A stretch of 13,414 nt of DNA from an uncultured bacterium (lineage in GTDB: Bacteria > Actinomycetota > Coriobacteriia > Coriobacteriales > Eggerthellaceae), in contig CAJMPP010000040.1 in the NCBI GenBank assembly GCA_905215325.1, forward strand, positions 1-13,414, read 5' to 3'. Positions 13,236-13,414 of the stretch are shown in pieces. The notes beneath the pieces were generated by a model that saw nothing but the letters and a program-made list of their open reading frames with translations, made no database searches and was not told the DNA's origin. Within the stretch, counting starts at the first letter, position 1. Each line of letters starts with the position of its first letter. The position numbers and the translations under genes are program-made.

Positions 13236-13414
13236 CGGCTTTCCCAGCTAGCTGACCAGGGAATTCACGAAAAGAAAAGGGCCTTGCCCGAACCGCCGCG
13301 CTCGATTCACGGGCGAAGTTCAGGCAAGGCCCTTTGCATTGGGTGTTTGCCGTTAAAACCCCGGCTTATAGGACAAAAAGTGTGTCCAGGACATCTATTC
13401 ACTCCGTTGCGTAC
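13236..13414. other. Intergenic tail of the window
   Basis: No gene is visible in these 179 bases. They hold a 13-base repeat shared with the region before yacP (13251-13263), the terminator hairpin, and a cluster of GGACA/TGTCC words (13371-13393) that may belong to the promoter region of a gene outside the window. Confidence 0.6.
13276..13335. terminator. Long, probably bidirectional terminator hairpin after yacP
   Basis: Arms 13276-13288 and 13323-13335 pair perfectly over 13 bp. After one mismatch, four more pairs (13290-13293 with 13318-13321) extend the stem, leaving a loop of 24 nt. The stem begins with A residues and ends in TTT, and further A residues lie upstream (13270-13278), so it could stop transcripts from either side. 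The loop is long for an intrinsic terminator. Confidence 0.65.

Overview
The window looks like chromosomal DNA of a high-GC anaerobic actinobacterium, most likely of the Coriobacteriia/Eggerthellaceae type. This is an inference from the strong GC3 bias, a complete DMSO-reductase-type molybdoenzyme operon with its own TorD-like chaperone, a ferredoxin-tailed aldo/keto reductase, and an rlmB-yacP neighbourhood. All thirteen supported genes lie on the + strand. No tRNA, rRNA, CRISPR array or transposase gene is visible.

Layout. (1) 2-1137: the end of a capsule/exopolysaccharide locus, with the C-terminal part of a CpsD/CapB-type tyrosine kinase followed by its CpsB/CapC-type PHP phosphatase, closed by a very clear terminator. 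(2) 1221-3257: an aldo/keto reductase with C-terminal Fe-S cysteines, a terminator, then a UPF0126/TRIC-type membrane protein with an unusually long tail. (3) 3494-6035: a compact unit with its own promoter, made of an NrfD-like membrane protein, a YtrA-type GntR regulator and a slipin/stomatin (SPFH) protein. (4) 6217-11377: a molybdoenzyme operon with a Tat-exported molybdopterin catalytic subunit, a four-cluster ferredoxin subunit, a second NrfD anchor and a TorD-like chaperone, ending in a hairpin. (5) 11562-13335: rlmB and yacP (rae1), separated by palindromic REP-like repeats and closed by a long hairpin.

The most interesting feature links regions 3 and 4. A 13-base word, ATTGTCCTATGAC, lies on the extended -10 promoter in front of NrfD-GntR-slipin (3500-3512). 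It occurs again between the -35 and -10 of the molybdoenzyme promoter (6239-6251), where it is one arm of a 40-base near-perfect palindrome (6217-6256). The simplest reading is that the GntR protein represses both its own operon and the oxidoreductase operon. The two transcription units would then form one regulon: a respiratory reductase plus a membrane module of orphan NrfD and slipin. The reductase substrate cannot be told from sequence.

The molybdoenzyme mRNA also has a leader of about 150 nt with several hairpins, and the catalytic subunit has an atypical Fe-S ligand pattern. These are described below with the checks that would settle them.
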